From CALLVY01 sp937899855 (GTDB taxonomy: Bacteria; Bacteroidota; Bacteroidia; Chitinophagales; Saprospiraceae): DNA of 64,000 nt. Position 1 is the stretch's first letter; each line of letters begins with the position of its first letter. Location of the stretch: positions 1 to 64,000 of the forward strand of contig JBCBQC010000011.1 in NCBI GenBank assembly GCA_039820405.1, written 5' to 3'. A model generated the notes under the pieces. The model saw only the letters and a list, made by a program, of their open reading frames with translations, was not told where the DNA came from and did no database searches. Both the position numbers and the translations under genes were made by a program. Shown in pieces: positions 25,135 through 33,228 of the stretch.

Positions 25135-27189
25135 TTAACTACCTTCTTCCGCGATTAATTGTTCAAATGCTTCCGGGCTATTGACCGGTTGCTGACACGC
25201 ATACTGTCGGCACAAATAGATATACGTAAGTTCGCCAATTGGTTTGCCTCGCAGGAGCGGAAATTGTTCATTTTCTTTTTCACTCCCCATTACCACCGCC
25301 CCGGGCAGGTACCGCCGTTGAATCGCATCGGCAAAACGGATGGCCTCCGTCCCCAATACCGCCACCTCCGCCGGCGGGAAAACCACGTCCAGTACCGACC
25401 AGCCCCAACGCGCAAAAGAAGTGGGATAACGCTCAATGGAATTTTTCATCCCCTTCAACATCCGTTCGGCCCGATCGCCATAATCACTGCGGTCCAACAA
25501 CAGGGCCAAACGCCGCAGATTGCTGACCATCGTGGAGTTGGCCGAGGGTAGGGCCGAATCGTACACCTCCGTCCGCCGTACGGGAATGTCCTGCTGCCGC
25601 GCTGCGGTGTAGTAAAACAGCGGCTCGTCCGCCTCGGTGAAGTTAGCGATAACGGCGTCGCAAATCTGTCTGGCTTTTTCCAAATAGCGATTATCGTAGC
25701 TGATTCGGTGCACCTCCAGCAGCGCTTCGATCAAAAACGCGTAATCCGCCAGAAAGGCCTCGTACTGCGCCCGTCCTTCCTTGTAGGTGTGGTAGTAGTC
25801 CTGGTCGCCCTCCCCTCGGAAAGTCCGCAAGATCCAGTCCAAGCTCTGGCGACTGGTCTGTCGGTCCGCCTCGCGCCCCAGCGCTCGGTATGCCTGGGCG
25901 TAGGCCGTGACCATCAAGGCGTTCCAGCTCAGGAGCTGTTTGTCGTCCAAACCCGGACGTACCCGCTCCGCCCGCCGAGCGAGCAATTTTTCCCGCCCCT
26001 CGCGCAGCAAGTCCCGCAGGGCTTCCTCCTCCAGATCGTGGGCCGTGGCAAATTCCGCAAAGCTCCGTTGGCGTTGCAAGATGTTGTGCCCCTCCCAGTT
26101 ACCCGTTTCGGTAATGTCGTAAAAGTCGCAAAACACCGCCGCCGCCGTCCCCAATACTTCGACCACCTCCGCCCGCGACCAAACGTAGAATTTGCCTTCC
26201 ACCCCTTCCGAATCGGCATCCAGCGCCGAGTAAAAACCACCGTCGGGATGGCTCATTTCACGGCCAAGGTAATCTAGGGTTTCCTCGATCGTTTCCCGGT
26301 ACAGCGATTTCTGGGTGAGCTGATAAGCGTCCGACAAGGCACCGACGAGCAGGGCATTGTCGTACAGCATTTTCTCGAAGTGGGGGATCAGCCAGGCGCG
26401 ATCGGTGGCGTAACGCGCAAAACCGCCCCCAATTTGATCGTAGATGCCACCGCGGCACATCTTGTCGAGCGACAGCAGGGCCTGCTCCCGCGCCGCCGCT
26501 TGTCCCGTATGGTGCGCGTAGCGCAGCAGCCAGCGGATGGTCATCGTACCGGGAAATTTGGGCGCACTGCCAAAGCCCCCCTCCTCGCGGTCAAAGTTCT
26601 TCTCCATCGCAAAAAAGATATTGTCGACCAGCACCCGGTGAAACAGTTGCTCGCGGTCCGTGGCGATCAGGTCGTTGTCGATGTGAAAGCTACCCGAGCG
26701 GTTGATGGCCTCCGTCAGGCGTTTGGCCTGATCCTCGACCTCCGCCCGCTGTTGGGTATAGGCCCGGTGAATATTTTGCAGCATCTGCATCCAGGAGGGA
26801 CGCTGGTGAGCAGGACGTGGGGGAAAATAAGTACCCGCGTAAAAAGGCTGCTTATCGGGCGTCAAAAAACAATTGAGCGGCCAGCCCCCCGAACCACTGA
26901 TCGCCTGACAGGCCTCCATGTAAATTTGGTCGACATCGGGGCGTTCTTCGCGGTCGACTTTGATGTTGACGAAGTGCTCGTTCATAAAGGCGGCGATCTC
27001 CTCGTTTTCGAAAGATTCGCGCTCCATGACGTGGCACCAGTGGCAGGTCGAATAACCGATACTGACCAGGATGGGTTTGTCCTCGCGGCGCGCGCGCTCG
27101 AAGGCTTCTTCCTTCCAGGCGTACCAGTGGACCGGATTGTGGGCGTGTTGGAGGAGGTAGGGGCTCGTTTCTTGGTGAAGTTGATTCAT
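25135..27189 (-). CDS. Thioredoxin-domain protein of the DUF255/YyaL (SPATA20-like) family
   Basis: 684 residues. The N-terminal thioredoxin-like domain is diagnostic: MNQLHQETSPYLLQHAHNPV, WYAWKEEAFERARREDKPIL and STCHWCHVMERESF with its CxxC, then FVNIKVDREERPDVDQIYM. The rest (about 190 onward) is an alpha/alpha-toroid resembling N-acylglucosamine epimerase or cellobiose epimerase folds (GGFARYATDRAWLIPHFEKMLYDNA, GGFYSALDADSEGVEGKFYVW). The length is normal for the family. It has no signal peptide, so it is cytoplasmic. Its physiological role is not established; the redox motif suggests a disulfide-linked function. Confidence 0.92.
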   Translation of the reverse strand: MNQLHQETSPYLLQHAHNPVHWYAWKEEAFERARREDKPILVSIGYSTCHWCHVMERESFENEEIAAFMNEHFVNIKVDREERPDVDQIYMEACQAISGSGGWPLNCFLTPDKQPFYAGTYFPPRPAHQRPSWMQMLQNIHRAYTQQRAEVEDQAKRLTEAINRSGSFHIDNDLIATDREQLFHRVLVDNIFFAMEKNFDREEGGFGSAPKFPGTMTIRWLLRYAHHTGQAAAREQALLSLDKMCRGGIYDQIGGGFARYATDRAWLIPHFEKMLYDNALLVGALSDAYQLTQKSLYRETIEETLDYLGREMSHPDGGFYSALDADSEGVEGKFYVWSRAEVVEVLGTAAAVFCDFYDITETGNWEGHNILQRQRSFAEFATAHDLEEEALRDLLREGREKLLARRAERVRPGLDDKQLLSWNALMVTAYAQAYRALGREADRQTSRQSLDWILRTFRGEGDQDYYHTYKEGRAQYEAFLADYAFLIEALLEVHRISYDNRYLEKARQICDAVIANFTEADEPLFYYTAARQQDIPVRRTEVYDSALPSANSTMVSNLRRLALLLDRSDYGDRAERMLKGMKNSIERYPTSFARWGWSVLDVVFPPAEVAVLGTEAIRFADAIQRRYLPGAVVMGSEKENEQFPLLRGKPIGELTYIYLCRQYACQQPVNSPEAFEQLIAEEGS

Positions 27190-27257
27190 AGGGGGAATTT
27201 GGTACGAGTATTTTGGTGCAAATGAGCAAAGGTGCTACGAATATTGGGTGGCGCGTT

Positions 27258-28031
27258 CTAGGCCAGGTCAATCTCAAGTTCGAGGCCATCGTGGGCCAGT
27301 TGTACGCCTGCGGGCAGCTGGGCGTTGACCTCGCGGTGGAGGCCCATGTAGTGGCTGATGTGGGTCAGATAGGCCCTTTCGGGCTGGAGGATGGCAATCA
27401 TTTCGAGTGCCTCTTCCAGGTTGAAATGCGAGTAGTGCATCTGGTGGTGCAGGGCGTTGAGGACCAGGATTTTGGATCCTTTGATGAGGTCCTGACTGGC
27501 TTCGCTGATGTACTTGGCATCGGTGATGTAGGTAAAATCGCCGAAGCGAAAACCGAGGACGGGCAGGCGGCCGTGGATCACTTCGATGGGCAGGACGGAC
27601 AGGCCATTGACTTCGAAACGCTTCGATTTTTCGATGTTGCGCAATTCCAAGCGGGGAATCCCCGGGTAGCCGTCGACGGCGAAGATGTAGGCAAAGCGTT
27701 CGCGGAGTTGGGCCTGAACGCGCGGGTCGGCATAAACGGGCATATCGAGGCGGTAGCGGAAGTTGAAGGGGCGGACGTCGTCGATACCGATGATGTGATC
27801 GTTGTGTTCGTGAGTCAGGAGGACGGCTTCGATTTTTTGGACGCCGGCGCGGAGCATTTGCTGGCGAAAATCGGGGCCGGTGTCGATGACGAGGTTGAGA
27901 TCGTGGTGTTGGAGGAGGATGGAGGGGCGCAGCCGTTTGTCGTGGGGGTCGGGAGACTGACACACTTCACAATCGCAACCGATGACGGGGACGCCTTGGG
28001 AAGTGCCGGTACCGAGGAATGTAACTTTCAA
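27258..28031 (-). CDS. MBL-fold metallohydrolase (PhnP/RNase Z-like)
   Basis: 257 residues from a TTG start at 28031, which gives the family N-terminus KVTFLGTGTSQGVPVIGC. Longer upstream frames run through the preceding gene. The metal-binding motif is LLTHEHNDHIIGIDD, with a Cys-rich CDCEVCQSPDPHDKRLRPS stretch near the start typical of the PhnP-like subgroup. Later metal ligands are in VIDTGPDF, HGRLPV and YLTHISHYMG. Such enzymes hydrolyse phosphodiesters; members of this subgroup are conserved in Bacteroidota with unknown substrate. The start lies one base after the TAA of the small upstream gene, so translation is probably coupled. Confidence 0.87.
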   Translation of the reverse strand: MKVTFLGTGTSQGVPVIGCDCEVCQSPDPHDKRLRPSILLQHHDLNLVIDTGPDFRQQMLRAGVQKIEAVLLTHEHNDHIIGIDDVRPFNFRYRLDMPVYADPRVQAQLRERFAYIFAVDGYPGIPRLELRNIEKSKRFEVNGLSVLPIEVIHGRLPVLGFRFGDFTYITDAKYISEASQDLIKGSKILVLNALHHQMHYSHFNLEEALEMIAILQPERAYLTHISHYMGLHREVNAQLPAGVQLAHDGLELEIDLA

Positions 28032-28032
28032 T

Positions 28033-28341
28033 TTAGGCTGTTTTTTCTTCCGCCACGGCCGCTTCCTCCGCGCTCCGCTCCTCCCGGGTGCGGAGTAGCT
28101 TTTGGAGTAGGGCAGCCGATTTGTCACCGAGTTGTCCCGCTTTGATCTCAAATCCACTCAGGATATCGATCAAGCAATTGATGCGCGCCTCGACCTCGAA
28201 GTAGCGGTTGATCACCACCTTGTTTTTGTTTTCCACGATACAATAGCCAGACTGAAAGTTCCCCTTACCGTAGATGATTTCGTAATCCAATTCGTCGAAA
28301 AGGTCTTCTACTTTCTTTAGGGTGTGTTTCGTAAATTTCAT
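28033..28341 (-). CDS. Small conserved Bacteroidota protein of unknown function
   Basis: 102 residues from MKFTKHTLKKVEDLFDELDY (start at 28341). An upstream in-frame ATG at 28362 adds only MHHKSLR. The segment GNFQSGYCIVENKNKVVINRYFEVEARINCLIDIL is what I remember as a conserved small Bacteroidota protein, with an Ala/Glu-rich variable tail (ERSAEEAAVAEEKTA). No function is known. It is cytoplasmic by sequence and sits just upstream of the MBL hydrolase gene in a two-gene unit. Confidence 0.8.
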   Translation of the reverse strand: MKFTKHTLKKVEDLFDELDYEIIYGKGNFQSGYCIVENKNKVVINRYFEVEARINCLIDILSGFEIKAGQLGDKSAALLQKLLRTREERSAEEAAVAEEKTA

Positions 28342-28461
28342 GCGCAGGCTTTTGTGATGCACGGTAGCTAAAGGTACAAATATCGCAAAAAGCAGTGTAT
28401 ATTCGCAATATCAAAAGGAGCCCCTCGGTTTTTTACAAAACTGATTTAGCAAAAAACAAAA

Positions 28462-29121
28462 ATGCTGCTTATGAGTTCTCGGATGTTGACTAATTTTTTG
28501 AAATTCCCCTTACTGCTCTTCCTCCTGAGCGGCTGGTCCGTAACCACCACGGCCCAGGAATTGACCTTTGGCGCCACCGTAGTAGCCGGGGTAACCGCCG
28601 CCCAACTCGACGGCGATCTGAGTGCCGGCTACAACAAGGTTGGCCTCACCGCTGGCCTGCGCGGTACCATCGAGCTGAGCGAACGCTGGACCCTGGCCAT
28701 GGAAATCATCTTTGCCCAACGCGGCAGCCGCTACCCCACCGGCATCAACAACCCCAACCCCGGGTTCCCCCTCAACATCACCACCAGCTACATCGACGTC
28801 CCCGTCGTGGTCAGCATCAGCGACTGGCTCTCCGCCGACGAAACCTACTACCGCATCCACCTCCGGGGCGGACTGGCCTACGGCCGCCTCTTCAATGCCG
28901 TTGCCCGCGATTCCCCCTACGATGCCAGTACCGACCTGTTTTCGGACAATGACCTAAATTTTCTCCTCGGCGTCGCCTACAACATCAACCGTAAAATTGC
29001 CGTGGCCTTTCGCTACAACCGCTCTTTGACCCTGCTCTTCGACAACAACCGACAGGCCGGGCTCAATGCCAACTCCCTGCTGAGTCATTTCCTAACCATG
29101 CGTGTCGAATACCAATTTTGA
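28462..29121 (+). CDS. Outer-membrane beta-barrel protein
   Basis: 219 residues. A signal peptide (core FLKFPLLLFLLSGW, cleavage after TTTAQ) is followed by alternating amphipathic strands: GATVVAGVTAAQLDGDLSAG, KVGLTAGLRGTIELSERWTL, GSRYPTG and FHLRGGLAYGRLF-like repeats. The end is VEYQF, a terminal aromatic typical of barrels. It resembles the PorT/outer-membrane beta-barrel family (PF13568-like). An in-frame ATG at 28483 would give a shorter signal and could be the real start. Position next to a lipoprotein gene suggests an envelope operon. Confidence 0.78.
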   Translation: MLLMSSRMLTNFLKFPLLLFLLSGWSVTTTAQELTFGATVVAGVTAAQLDGDLSAGYNKVGLTAGLRGTIELSERWTLAMEIIFAQRGSRYPTGINNPNPGFPLNITTSYIDVPVVVSISDWLSADETYYRIHLRGGLAYGRLFNAVARDSPYDASTDLFSDNDLNFLLGVAYNINRKIAVAFRYNRSLTLLFDNNRQAGLNANSLLSHFLTMRVEYQF

Positions 29122-29138
29122 ACCAACGTCCACCCAAC

Positions 29139-29642
29139 ATGTACTTCCAAAACCTTTGCCTGATCGGTCTGCTGCTCCTCGGAGTTTGGGCCTGTAACGA
29201 TTCCTCCAAACCCAAGCCCCCGACGGCCACACCCGCACCGACGACCAGCCCCGCCGCACCCGCTCCGGGAACCGCCAAGTATCCTCCCATCACCGAAGCG
29301 GAAATGAAAATACTCTGGGACAGTACCACCGCCGTGGATTACCTCTTTTACAAACTGCCCCTGAGCATGAGCATGACGGAACGCCCCGCCATCGAAAACG
29401 TCCTGCGCCAGGTCGACCCCCGCCCGGGGCTGATCATAGACGCCTGCAAACCCATGGGCCGCGTCTTCTTCCAAAACAATGGCCAAAACCTGGGGGAAGC
29501 GGATTTCTTCTTTACGGAGACCTGCAAGTACTACGTCTTTTACGAAAACCAAAAACCCGTCAAGGCCAACCAGATGACGCCCGATGGCATCGTTTTCTTC
29601 CAACGCCTGCTCGACAGCGCTCAAAACCAATCCCCCCAATGA
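29139..29642 (+). CDS. Hypothetical lipoprotein with Pro/Ala linker
   Basis: 167 residues from the ATG at 29139; a TTG at 29118 overlaps the previous stop and is less likely. The signal MYFQNLCLIGLLLLGVWAC ends in a lipobox Cys. A low-complexity linker rich in Pro, Thr and Ala (residues about 25-50) precedes a small globular domain with two Cys: IIDACKPMGRV and FFFTETCKYYVFYENQKP. These could form a disulfide. I do not recognise the family. The stop overlaps the Ppx/GppA start by four bases (ATGA), so the two genes are coupled. Confidence 0.7.
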   Translation: MYFQNLCLIGLLLLGVWACNDSSKPKPPTATPAPTTSPAAPAPGTAKYPPITEAEMKILWDSTTAVDYLFYKLPLSMSMTERPAIENVLRQVDPRPGLIIDACKPMGRVFFQNNGQNLGEADFFFTETCKYYVFYENQKPVKANQMTPDGIVFFQRLLDSAQNQSPQ

Positions 29643-30562
29643 TCCCGCGGCTGGCCGTCATCGACCTGGGGACCAATACCTTCCACCTCTTGATCGTCGA
29701 AGTCAAGGCGGAGGGCGGTTTCCGCGAGCTCTACCGCGAACGGCGTTTCGTCAAGCTGGCCGAAGACGGCATCCAGCGTATCGGTCCCGCCCCCTTCCAG
29801 CGCGGCCTGGATGCCCTGGTCGACTTTGCCCAAATCATCCAACAACAACAGGTGCAACGGATCCGCGCCTTCGGAACGGCAGCCCTACGCACTGCCCAAA
29901 ACGGAGCGGATTTTATCGACCGCGTCCGCAACCACACCAACCTTGACATCCAACTGATCCCGGGCTCCGAAGAGGCTCGATTGATCCACCAAGGCGTCGT
30001 ACAGGCCGTTTCCCTCGACGCGCGCCCCGCCCTCATCATGGACATCGGTGGCGGGAGCGTCGAATTTATCCTGGCCAATGCCGAACGGGTCTTTTGGGCC
30101 CAAAGCTTTCCCATCGGCGTGGCGGTACTCTACCGCGAGTGGCAACACAGCGATCCCATCAGCGCCGAAAACGTGACCCGCATCAATGCCTTCCTCGACC
30201 AAACGCTGGTCCCCCTTCACGCACAAATCGCCCGCCACCAACCCCGGATACTCGTGGGCGCCTCGGGTACCTTTGACGTGCTCGAACAACAACTGGCCCC
30301 TCCCCCACCCGGTGCCGTCAGCAGCGAAGTGGCAATCGACCCATACCACCATTTCGCTCGGCAACTGCGCCAAAGCTCCCTGTCCCAACGCCGCCAAATG
30401 CCCCAGCTTCCCCTCGACCGTTCCGACATGATCGTAGTGGCCATCGTACTGATCGACTACATCGTTCGCCTCGCCAACATCCAATCCATCCGCATCTCCG
30501 CCTACGCCATGAAGGAAGGCATGCTCCACGAGATGATCGACCCCAATTTTAGGCAAGCCTAA
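29639..30562 (+). CDS. Ppx/GppA family phosphatase
   Basis: 307 residues, the short form that lacks the C-terminal HD domain of E. coli Ppx and GppA. Actin-like ATPase motifs are visible: VIDLGTNTFHLLIVEV (phosphate 1), GTAALRTAQNG, GSEEARLIHQGV and DIGGGSVEFIL (phosphate 2). The family hydrolyses inorganic polyphosphate and/or pppGpp, linking phosphate storage and the stringent response. Start ATG overlaps the preceding stop by four bases. Function beyond the family cannot be resolved from sequence. Confidence 0.9.
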   Translation: MIPRLAVIDLGTNTFHLLIVEVKAEGGFRELYRERRFVKLAEDGIQRIGPAPFQRGLDALVDFAQIIQQQQVQRIRAFGTAALRTAQNGADFIDRVRNHTNLDIQLIPGSEEARLIHQGVVQAVSLDARPALIMDIGGGSVEFILANAERVFWAQSFPIGVAVLYREWQHSDPISAENVTRINAFLDQTLVPLHAQIARHQPRILVGASGTFDVLEQQLAPPPPGAVSSEVAIDPYHHFARQLRQSSLSQRRQMPQLPLDRSDMIVVAIVLIDYIVRLANIQSIRISAYAMKEGMLHEMIDPNFRQA

Positions 30563-30570
30563 TAATAAAG

Positions 30571-30602
30571 TTTGCAGAAACAAAAAATTAAGTTTAATTT
30601 TG
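30571..30602 (+). promoter_or_regulatory. Putative promoter of the permease-regulator fusion gene
   Basis: TTTG at 30571-30574, 20 bases of spacer, then TAATTTTG at 30595-30602: a full match to the Bacteroidota TTTG / TAnnTTTG consensus. Transcription would begin near 30609, about 50 bases before the ATG. A metal-responsive operator might overlap this site, but I see no clear palindrome. Confidence 0.65.
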
Positions 30603-30657
30603 ATGATCTACCTATTGTGGTCAGCCGCAAGGGAATGGTGTCAAAAGCGAAATCATC

Positions 30658-32151
30658 ATGCAGGAACTCTTAGAAGCCTTTCAGCAAGAGTGGGCCATCC
30701 GGGCCTTACTCGCCTCCTCGATGGTAGGCATCATGTGTGGTGCCCTGGGCTGTTTTATCGTCTTGCGCAATATGGCCCTGGTGGGTGATGCCCTGGCGCA
30801 CGCCATTTTGCCGGGCGTCGTGCTGGCCTTTGTCGTGGTGGGCTACAGCGCCTTGGGATTCTTCACCGGAGCGGTGCTCGCCGGCTTGGCCACGGCCATC
30901 GGCATTACCTGGATTCAGCAAAACGTCAAGACCAAAAATGACGCGGCCATCGGCATCGTTTTTACCGCCATGTTCTCCATTGGAGTGATTGGCATTTCCT
31001 GGATCAGTCACAACGAAGGGGTTCACCTCGACCTTAAGGATTTCCTGTTTGGCAATACGCTGGGGGTGTACGATGAGGATTTGATCTTGACGGCGACCAT
31101 CTGTGGCTACGTCCTCCTCAGCGTGGCGGTATTTTATCGCTACCTATTTGTATCGACCTTTCAACCCATCATCGCGGAGACGATGGGGATTTCGGTCAAC
31201 GCGGTACACTACTTCTTGATGTTACTCCTGTCTTTTGCGGTGGTGGCTTCGCTACAAACGGTGGGGGTCATCCAGGTCGTGGCGATGCTGATCACCCCAG
31301 CTTCGACGGCGCTCTTGTTGTCCAATCGCTTGCGTTGGGTCATTTTTATCGCGGCGGGGCTTGGCTTGCTATCGGCGGTGGCGGGGCTCCTACTGGCCAT
31401 CGTGTTTTCCACCACGCCGGGCCCCATGATGGCGGTGGTGGCGACCCTGCTCTATTTGGTGGCGGTCTTTTTTGCCCCCCAAAAGGGCTTGGTTTTCCGC
31501 TTTTTTCAAAAACGACAACTGCGGCGCCGGATTCAATTGGAAGATACCCTCAAACAGGCACTGCGACTGTCGGAGCGGGGAGAATTGACCTTACACAAGT
31601 TGGGCCAGCGCTTGTCCTTGCGGCCGGCGGTACTGCGGTCCCACCTACAGAGTTTGGGTCAGAAAAAACTCCTACAACGACGGGGTGAGCAATTGGTCTT
31701 GAGCGAGACCGGCAAGGAAGAAGCGAGCCGGCTGGTGAGGGCACACCGCTTGTGGGAGACCTATCTGGTGGAGAAAATGGGGCTTACGGAGGAACAAATC
31801 CACGAGGAGGCGGAAAAATACGAACACCTGCTGTCGGATGAACTTTTGGACGAAGTGGATCGCACGCTGGGTTTTCCCCCCCTCGATCCCCACGGTTCCC
31901 CCATTCCGATGAAGGGGGGCCGTCCCGACCATCCCCTGAATCTGCTGCAAAAGAACCAACAGGCACGAATTGCGCAGAAGCAGGTCAACGATCGGATCAG
32001 CACCCGCCTGTGGGAACTGAGTCTGCTCCCGGGGACGCCCTTCGTCATGCAAAAATTGGCAAATGATTCGGTGGAGTTGCTCCTAGCCGACCGCTTGATC
32101 GAGCTGCCGACCGAATTGGCCCGGCAGGTCAACGTAGAAACCGCAAATTAG
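30658..32151 (+). CDS. Metal ABC transporter permease fused to a DtxR-type regulator
   Basis: 497 residues. The first about 285 form a ZnuB/MntB-type permease: ALGCFIVLRNMALVGDALAHAILPG, several helices and VGVIQVVAMLITPASTALLL. The rest is a complete DtxR/MntR-like regulator: winged helix (HKLGQRLSLRPAVLRSHLQS), metal-sensing and dimer domain (RAHRLWETYL, IHEEAEKYEHLLSD, DPHGSPIP) and an SH3/FeoA-like end (ELSLLPGTPFVM). The metal ligands expected at these positions are present; the MntR-like Glu replaces DtxR Cys102, hinting at manganese (inference). It would let the importer sense metal directly or bind its own promoter. No ATPase or binding-protein genes are adjacent. Known from related Bacteroidota as a fusion, but rarely studied. 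Confidence 0.88.
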   Translation: MQELLEAFQQEWAIRALLASSMVGIMCGALGCFIVLRNMALVGDALAHAILPGVVLAFVVVGYSALGFFTGAVLAGLATAIGITWIQQNVKTKNDAAIGIVFTAMFSIGVIGISWISHNEGVHLDLKDFLFGNTLGVYDEDLILTATICGYVLLSVAVFYRYLFVSTFQPIIAETMGISVNAVHYFLMLLLSFAVVASLQTVGVIQVVAMLITPASTALLLSNRLRWVIFIAAGLGLLSAVAGLLLAIVFSTTPGPMMAVVATLLYLVAVFFAPQKGLVFRFFQKRQLRRRIQLEDTLKQALRLSERGELTLHKLGQRLSLRPAVLRSHLQSLGQKKLLQRRGEQLVLSETGKEEASRLVRAHRLWETYLVEKMGLTEEQIHEEAEKYEHLLSDELLDEVDRTLGFPPLDPHGSPIPMKGGRPDHPLNLLQKNQQARIAQKQVNDRISTRLWELSLLPGTPFVMQKLANDSVELLLADRLIELPTELARQVNVETAN

Positions 32152-32157
32152 GGGGAT

Positions 32158-32550
32158 TTACTCGCCTTCCACTTCTTCCCGATCCGCAGCATCGGGGGGC
32201 TCTTCTTCCAGGGAATTAAAAATTTGGTTGAGCCGGTACATCTCGTCGAGCGTATCGTCGAGGTAGAGGTCAAATTCGGGGAAAAAGCGGACGTGCCTAC
32301 GCAGCCGGTGGTACAGGGCGCCCCGTAGCTGCTGGTGTTCCTCCTGGAGCATCAAAATGATGGCTTGCTTGTTATCCGTATTGTAAACGCTGAGGTATAC
32401 TTTGGCGAGACGCAAATCGGGCGACATCACCACGTTGGTGACCGTCACCAGCACCTGGGAGCCGTAGATCAGGCTTCCTTCCTGCTGCAACATCATTCCA
32501 AAATGACGCTTAACTTGCTCCGCAACTTGCCGCTGTCGCTTAGTTTCCAT
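32158..32550 (-). CDS. rbfA: Ribosome-binding factor A
   Basis: 130 residues with the RbfA pattern: RQRQVAEQVKRHFGMMLQQE, VTVTNVVMSPDLRLAKVYLS, then the KH-like helix and RFFPEFDLYLDDTLDEMYRL. RbfA binds the 30S subunit and helps 16S rRNA maturation in the cytoplasm. It has an acidic tail (SLEEEPPDAADREEVEGE). It converges with the metal permease gene six bases away. A minus-strand TACCTTTG at 32594-32601 is a candidate -7 element. Confidence 0.92.
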   Translation of the reverse strand: METKRQRQVAEQVKRHFGMMLQQEGSLIYGSQVLVTVTNVVMSPDLRLAKVYLSVYNTDNKQAIILMLQEEHQQLRGALYHRLRRHVRFFPEFDLYLDDTLDEMYRLNQIFNSLEEEPPDAADREEVEGE

Positions 32551-32696
32551 GGTGTGAGGATTTTAAAGGTGGAAAACTATTCAGTGTCCGACACAAAGGT
32601 ATCGAAATGATTTCAATAATGCCTAAATTGTCGAAAACCACTAACTTTATTCCTAGTTTATAAAAAATCGGGCCGACTTAGAGGGCCCTTCGATAA

Positions 32697-33122
32697 ATGG
32701 AGATCACTGAAGTATCACCGGAGTATATGAACAAATTTGCCCAGCAAATTATTTTGATCAGTTCCTTGCTGGCGGGCTTTTCCATCACCGTTGTCGCGAA
32801 TTTGCTGGTTCGCTCCGCCCGGGACCGGCTCGCCGTTGCCATTCTCAAAGTGGCCACCCTTTCCGCGGGCTGTTTTCTGGTCACCGTCTTTGCCATGACC
32901 AAACTCCTGATGCTCACCACCCCGGGATACCCCACCGAATTCTTGGAAGAAGCCGGTTCGCTGCTCGTACCGCGCATCATTGGACTACTGACCTTCGTCA
33001 CCGGACTGGCCACCCTGACCGCCATCATCGCGCTGGCGGGCTGGACCCACTCCCGACGTACGGGCATCTTTACCACCGCCGTAGGTGCCGCAACCTTTCT
33101 ACTGCTCCTGTTCTTTATGTAG
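32697..33122 (+). CDS. Small four-helix membrane protein
   Basis: 141 residues. Hydrophobic segments are visible at about 15-35, 45-70, 85-108 and 115-140, separated by short basic loops (VRSARDRLAVAIL, HSRRTGIF). There is no signal peptide and no recognisable catalytic motif. I do not recognise a family. It lies alone between rbfA and recG. The 106 bases after it contain the recG promoter region. Confidence 0.65.
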   Translation: MEITEVSPEYMNKFAQQIILISSLLAGFSITVVANLLVRSARDRLAVAILKVATLSAGCFLVTVFAMTKLLMLTTPGYPTEFLEEAGSLLVPRIIGLLTFVTGLATLTAIIALAGWTHSRRTGIFTTAVGAATFLLLLFFM

Positions 33123-33202
33123 GAGCGGCTAAAGGGGCACGCTCGTCACGGGAGCAACAACTCAAAGTTTGCTCAAAAAATTCCCTTTTTGCCAACGTTT
33201 TT

Positions 33203-33210
33203 TACTTTTG
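33203..33210 (+). promoter_or_regulatory. Candidate -7 promoter element for recG
   Basis: TACTTTTG, an exact TAnnTTTG box, lies 18 bases before the TTG start of recG. The nearest TTTG (33168-33171) is too far for a standard -33 box. If used it would give a very short leader. Confidence 0.4.
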
Positions 33211-33228
33211 TAAACAAAAACGTTTCAC

